DNA of 34,567 nucleotides, taken from NCBI GenBank assembly GCA_003248775.1, contig QFQX01000044.1, positions 1 to 34,567 on the forward strand, written 5' to 3'. Positions within the stretch are counted from its first letter, which is position 1. Each line of letters begins with the position of its first letter. Below the pieces are notes generated by a model. It was given only the letters and a program-made list of their open reading frames with translations. It did not search any database and had not been told where the DNA came from. Shown piece after piece: positions 31,843-34,567 of this stretch. This stretch comes from Shinella sp. GTDB lineage: Bacteria; Pseudomonadota; Alphaproteobacteria; Rhizobiales; Rhizobiaceae. Both the position numbers and the translations under genes were made by a program.

Positions 31843-32378
31843 TGTGTAATCCTCTCGGTATGCTGACCCTTGCTGTGGCAGCAACAAAGCAGGTGGCTGA
31901 ATATCAAGCTGATGTTGCTTCCGCCAATGAGCAGAACCGCCAGTATCGCGAGAATGCCATGCGGGCCAACCAGAACGCCCGCGACGAACAGTTCCAGACC
32001 CAGCAACGAATGCTTCAGGAACAGGAGAAGTCTGCTGTCGAGAAAATGGACAATGTCCGTGAAGCTCGGGAGGCCAAAGCAACGGCAGCTGTAGCTGCTG
32101 GTGAGGCTGGTGTTTCCGGTCTCTCTGTCGATGCCCTTCTTGCCGAGTTTGATGGTCGCGCAGCATCGGCCAATGATCGCGTTGACCAGAACACTGAATG
32201 GACCCTATCCCAGCTCAACAACGAGATGAAGGGCATCAGGTCCAAGGCTGAAGACCGCATCAACTCCGTTCAGCGGGCAGCCCGACCGACCTTCTTCAAC
32301 ACCGGCCTGAAGATCGCGGGCGAAGGTCTCGGCATCTACAACGACTACGTGGACGCCACCAAGCCCAAGCCTCGCTAA
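31842..32378 (+). CDS. Internal virion protein B-like (T7 gp14-type)
   Basis: A 178-residue protein. It begins MCNPLGMLTLAVAATKQ with a hydrophobic segment, continues as a long Gln/Glu/Ala coiled coil (~25-85), then has GEAGVSGLSVDALLAEF (~87-103), a pattern I recall from the internal virion proteins of podoviruses of the T7/autographivirus type, where such proteins form part of the ejectosome. It then has WTLSQLNNEMKGIRSKAEDRINSVQRAARPTFF and a Tyr-containing tail. Coupled to the upstream gene. No capsid, portal, terminase or tail gene is visible, so it is an orphan here. Confidence 0.7.
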   Translation: MCNPLGMLTLAVAATKQVAEYQADVASANEQNRQYRENAMRANQNARDEQFQTQQRMLQEQEKSAVEKMDNVREAREAKATAAVAAGEAGVSGLSVDALLAEFDGRAASANDRVDQNTEWTLSQLNNEMKGIRSKAEDRINSVQRAARPTFFNTGLKIAGEGLGIYNDYVDATKPKPR

Positions 32379-32443
32379 CCGTCTCACAGGCCCGCAAGGG
32401 CGATTACCTCCAAGCCACACCACCCACAAGACAGGATACAGCC

Positions 32444-32746
32444 ATGACTTTCCCCCGCATCAAGACCATCACCATTGACTCCCACGATGACGCCATTCCG
32501 CTTATCGTCAGCCGTTTCGTTGTAATCGACGGGACACCCTACCACCTCGCCAAGGACATCTGCACTTACAGCACTCTTACAGCGGACGAAGACGGCGACT
32601 ATCGCGGGGCGCTCACCGGCCTCAAGGTGCCGTTCATCGACTCCATGGTTCATGACCGTGGCAATACGTTCGGCCCTGTCGCACTGATCGCGGACGATGC
32701 CAGGGCGATTATTGCCACCAAGGCCAGCACCAACGTCACGGCCTGA
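32444..32746 (+). CDS. Small protein of unknown function
   Basis: A 100-residue acidic protein, predicted soluble (MTFPRIKTITIDSHDDAIPLIVSRFVV...). AGGA lies 8-9 bases before the ATG, 65 bases after the virion protein gene on the same strand. Ends NVTA. No family recognised. A 72-nt hairpin begins 34 bases after its stop. Confidence 0.55.
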   Translation: MTFPRIKTITIDSHDDAIPLIVSRFVVIDGTPYHLAKDICTYSTLTADEDGDYRGALTGLKVPFIDSMVHDRGNTFGPVALIADDARAIIATKASTNVTA

Positions 32747-32780
32747 TTGTCACCAATAGGCATTTTCTCTTCCGACGCAC

Positions 32781-32852
32781 CGGCCAAGGAAGGGCTCGCT
32801 GTTGTGCTTGAGGGTCTTCCCCCTCGCCAGCAGCGACGCTTCTCCTTGGCCG
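32781..32852 (+). repeat. Long stem-loop with perfect 10-bp base
   Basis: CGGCCAAGGA (32781-32790) pairs perfectly with TCCTTGGCCG (32843-32852); TCGCTG (32796-32801) with CAGCGA (32831-32836); GAGGG (32810-32814) with CCCTC (32821-32825). A smaller hairpin, CACCG-GAAA-CGGTG with a GNRA loop, follows at 32862-32875. No T-run, so RNA processing or a DNA site is more likely than simple termination. The rest of the 378-bp gap (32,876-33,124) has an A-rich stretch near 32,975-33,020 and no gene. Confidence 0.65.
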
Positions 32853-33124
32853 ATACGGCATCACCGGAAACGGTGTTCCTCTCCCCCAAGCCTGCCTTAC
32901 CTCACGATCAACGAACCTCACGGCTCTTTGGGCGTCCATCTGGTTATCCAGAGGCGGCTTGTGGGAGGGGGCAAAATGTTTGCCGCAAAAATCTGAGACC
33001 CCAATCAGATATAAGGAAATCCCGGCTTCCCCCGGTGCCCCGCTCCGCTTTACCAACGCAGCATTGGGCCATCTTGACGGTGAATTAAGCCTCTGTAACC
33101 GCTGGGGAAAATGGAGATTTCCTC

Positions 33125-33481
33125 ATGAGCATCAAGATCACCAAGGCCGACAAGCATGGTCTATTCAGCATCTACCAGATAATCGAAACGTTCCGCGATC
33201 TAGACCATGACGCGCCGATGCAGATGGTCTCAGTGTTCCTTGTCATCGCCATGAGGCCGGGAGTTTATCAGCGCGACTTGATCGGCTTTGTGGGCATCAG
33301 TCAGCCCGCCGTGTCTCGTCACGTAATGGCGCTTGGTGAGCGTAACCGGCATGGTGAGCCGGGGCTTGGTCTCATCCTCCAGCGGCGTGACCCCTTCGAT
33401 GCGAGACAGATCACCCTGCATCTGACACCAGCAGGCAAGGCCCTTGTCGAACGCCTGCTATCAATCGGTCAGTCTCAATAG
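33125..33481 (+). CDS. MarR-like winged-helix protein
   Basis: A 118-residue protein with a winged helix across about residues 30-110: MQMVSVFLVIAMRPGVYQRDLIGFVGISQPAVSRHVMALG is the helix-turn-helix, and LGLILQRRDPFDARQITLHLTPAGKALVERL the wing and dimer helix, as in MarR. GGAG lies 8 bases upstream. It lacks the long terminal helices of full MarR. Probably a repressor of element genes or a replication-type DNA-binding protein; targets cannot be read. It precedes the serine recombinase by 123 bases. Confidence 0.7.
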   Translation: MSIKITKADKHGLFSIYQIIETFRDLDHDAPMQMVSVFLVIAMRPGVYQRDLIGFVGISQPAVSRHVMALGERNRHGEPGLGLILQRRDPFDARQITLHLTPAGKALVERLLSIGQSQ

Positions 33482-33557
33482 GCCCTGCTTCTGTGACCCT
33501 GTATTCACGCTGTACGGAATAGTGCCACATGAATGATGTTTGACTTTTGGAACTGAA

Positions 33558-33589
33558 AGTGTCAGAAGTTCTAAAACTTATTTGACACT
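33558..33589. promoter_or_regulatory. Inverted repeat before the serine recombinase (res-like or operator)
   Basis: AGTGTCA (33558-33564) and TGACACT (33583-33589) are perfect 7-bp arms; AAGTT (33566-33570) and AACTT (33575-33579) form an inner pair with a slightly shifted centre. The spacing and AT-rich core suit a resolvase dimer site or an operator of the adjacent recombinase gene. Confidence 0.5.
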
Positions 33590-33604
33590 ATCGGAGCTTC
33601 TGTC

Positions 33605-34165
33605 ATGCCTTCAACCATCATCGGTTACGCCCGCACCTCTACCCTCGACCAGACATACGGCCTCTCTGCTCAGTTGCGGGATTTGGAAGTGGCAGGGTGT
33701 GAGAAGGTGTTTCAGGAGCAAGTGTCCTCGGTCGACAAGCAGCGCCCTGAATTGGCTCGGGCACTGGACTATGCGCGTGAGGGTGACGTGTTCGTGGTCA
33801 CCAAACTGGACCGCTTGGCCCGCTCCATGGCCGACCTTGTCAGGATCAAGGACGCACTGGAAGCCAAGGGCGTGACCCTCAAAATCCTCAATCTCAACAT
33901 CGACACGTCAACGCCGACCGGGAAGCTGATGCTCAGCCTACTGGGGTCCATTGCCGAGTTCGAGCGGAACATCATGTTGGAGCGTCAGCGGGAGGGCATT
34001 GCCAAGGCCAAGGCAGACGGGAAGTACAAAGGACGTCTGCCGACCGCCCAGAGAAAGGCCGAGGATGTCAGGCGGTTGAAAGCCGAGGGGAAGACCGCCG
34101 AGCAAATTGTTGTGGAATTAGGTATCAGCCGTTCGAGCGTGTTCAGGGCGCTGAGAGCGGAATAA
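33605..34165 (+). CDS. Serine recombinase (resolvase/invertase family)
   Basis: A 186-residue small serine recombinase. The nucleophile is the serine in YARTSTLDQ (S12), with arginines following in the usual places (DRLARSMADL about 74-83, and FERNIMLERQREGI about 123-136, the E-helix). A C-terminal helix-turn-helix follows (TAEQIVVELGISRSSVFRAL). Length and layout match Tn3-type resolvases and Hin/Gin invertases. No transposase or terminal inverted repeats are visible nearby, so it is not clearly part of a transposon; it may resolve element dimers or invert a segment beyond the window. Confidence 0.93.
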   Translation: MPSTIIGYARTSTLDQTYGLSAQLRDLEVAGCEKVFQEQVSSVDKQRPELARALDYAREGDVFVVTKLDRLARSMADLVRIKDALEAKGVTLKILNLNIDTSTPTGKLMLSLLGSIAEFERNIMLERQREGIAKAKADGKYKGRLPTAQRKAEDVRRLKAEGKTAEQIVVELGISRSSVFRALRAE

Positions 34166-34245
34166 TCGCGTCCGTGTTTGTCGCGGGGTGATTATGTTTG
34201 TTTTCGGCCCTGCCGATCACCTGCAACAACCTCAAAGGAGACATC

Positions 34246-34567
34246 ATGGAAACCATCAACATCCCTCCGGCCAAGCGAAAAGGCCGCGTTCCCAAAGACC
34301 CTAATTGCCCCAAGAACGCGGCCCAGAGGGCGAAGTACCATCGGAAGATGGCCCGACTTCGGGAGAACCCCGAAGCTTACAGGGCGCATCTGGATAGGAA
34401 GGCCGATTACCAGAAGGCCTATCGCCAGACCGAGCGGGGCTATGAGGTCATGAGAGCTGCCGAGGAGCGTTGGAGCGCGGCGCATCCAGAGTATGCAACG
34501 GACTATTACCAGAACGTCATCAGGCCCCAAGTGGTCGAGCGCATCGCCTACATCGTCAGCCGCTTCG
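34246..34567 (+). CDS. Basic phage-like protein, cut by right edge
   Basis: An open frame of 107 codons with no stop before the window ends. It starts METINIPPAKRKGRVPKDPN with a strong AAAGGAG 6 bases upstream. It is rich in Lys, Arg, Tyr and Ala, with a helix-forming repeat-like pattern (RAKYHRKMARLRENPEAYRA, then DRKADYQKAYRQTERG), which recalls the N-terminal regions of phage HNH-type and other DNA-binding proteins. Family unknown because the C terminus is missing. It lies 80 bases after the serine recombinase on the same strand. Confidence 0.65.
   Translation, partial: METINIPPAKRKGRVPKDPNCPKNAAQRAKYHRKMARLRENPEAYRAHLDRKADYQKAYRQTERGYEVMRAAEERWSAAHPEYATDYYQNVIRPQVVERIAYIVSRF

Noticed and set aside
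31267..32166. 299-codon minus-strand frame over the virion genes
   Set aside because: Low-complexity composition, no motif, and it fully overlaps two coupled plus-strand genes and the hairpin region.
32747..33088. 113-codon plus-strand frame in the gap after the 100-residue protein
   Set aside because: Covers the long hairpins, lacks a ribosome-binding site, and has Pro/Arg-rich composition typical of non-coding frames.
1..34567. CRISPR array
   Set aside because: No regularly spaced direct repeats of 25-40 bases and no cas genes were seen.
25716..34567. Right attachment site (copy of the tRNA-Leu 3' end)
   Set aside because: Looked for the CGTCCGCACCA end and its T arm on both strands and found no second copy in the window.

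Overview
This 34.6 kb window looks like a piece of a Rhizobiaceae chromosome (Rhizobium/Agrobacterium/Neorhizobium relatives). The evidence is recall-level similarity of many proteins (photolyase, cysteine synthase-like, alanine dehydrogenase/AldR, azoreductase, CpdB, HlyU, IlvA, TrkH), high-GC codon usage, and two intergenic repeat families typical of rhizobia. No database search was possible, so family names rest on motifs read by eye.

Bases 1-25,629 are core chromosome. 1-2,050: a small secreted protein, tRNA-Cys(GCA), a small membrane protein, tRNA-Asn(GTT) and a short unknown protein. 2,052-7,120: a CPD photolyase, then a compact same-strand set of a cysteine synthase-like enzyme, an AlaX-type tRNA-editing protein, and a mercaptopyruvate sulfurtransferase fused in frame to a GNAT acetyltransferase, ended by a strong terminator. 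7,139-13,952: a DUF4344 metallopeptidase, a DUF1203 protein, divergent ald/aldR, a PilZ protein, an unknown membrane protein and a Tat-exported CpdB. 14,081-15,835: a LysR regulator divergent from an azoreductase with a perfect dyad between them. 15,832-20,478: two c-di-GMP enzymes in tandem on the minus strand. The upstream one is the most striking gene here: a complete Amt ammonium channel fused to a PAS-GGDEF-EAL output module. 20,565-25,500: HlyU-family protein, alpha/beta hydrolase, threonine dehydratase, TrkH and a secreted beta-rich protein.

Bases 25,630-34,567 begin an integrative element. A tRNA-Leu(TAA) is followed directly by a 536-residue tyrosine recombinase. Beyond it lie accessory and phage-like genes: a DUF4238 protein in AT-richer DNA, a translationally coupled pair with an antirepressor-like member, a DUF3102 protein, a small membrane protein, an orphan podovirus-type internal virion protein with an upstream partner, a winged-helix protein, a serine recombinase, and a basic protein cut by the right edge. 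No second att site is visible, so the element continues beyond the window.

The element's gene-free stretches are unusually rich in long inverted repeats. The best is a ~125-nt composite hairpin (31,334-31,458) that would bury the ribosome-binding region of the next gene. A 72-nt hairpin with a perfect 10-bp base (32,781-32,852) and a perfect 26-bp palindrome inside the DUF3102 gene are also notable. The strongest leads for new biology are the ammonium-channel/c-di-GMP fusion with its neighbouring cyclase, and the structured RNA-like regions of the element.
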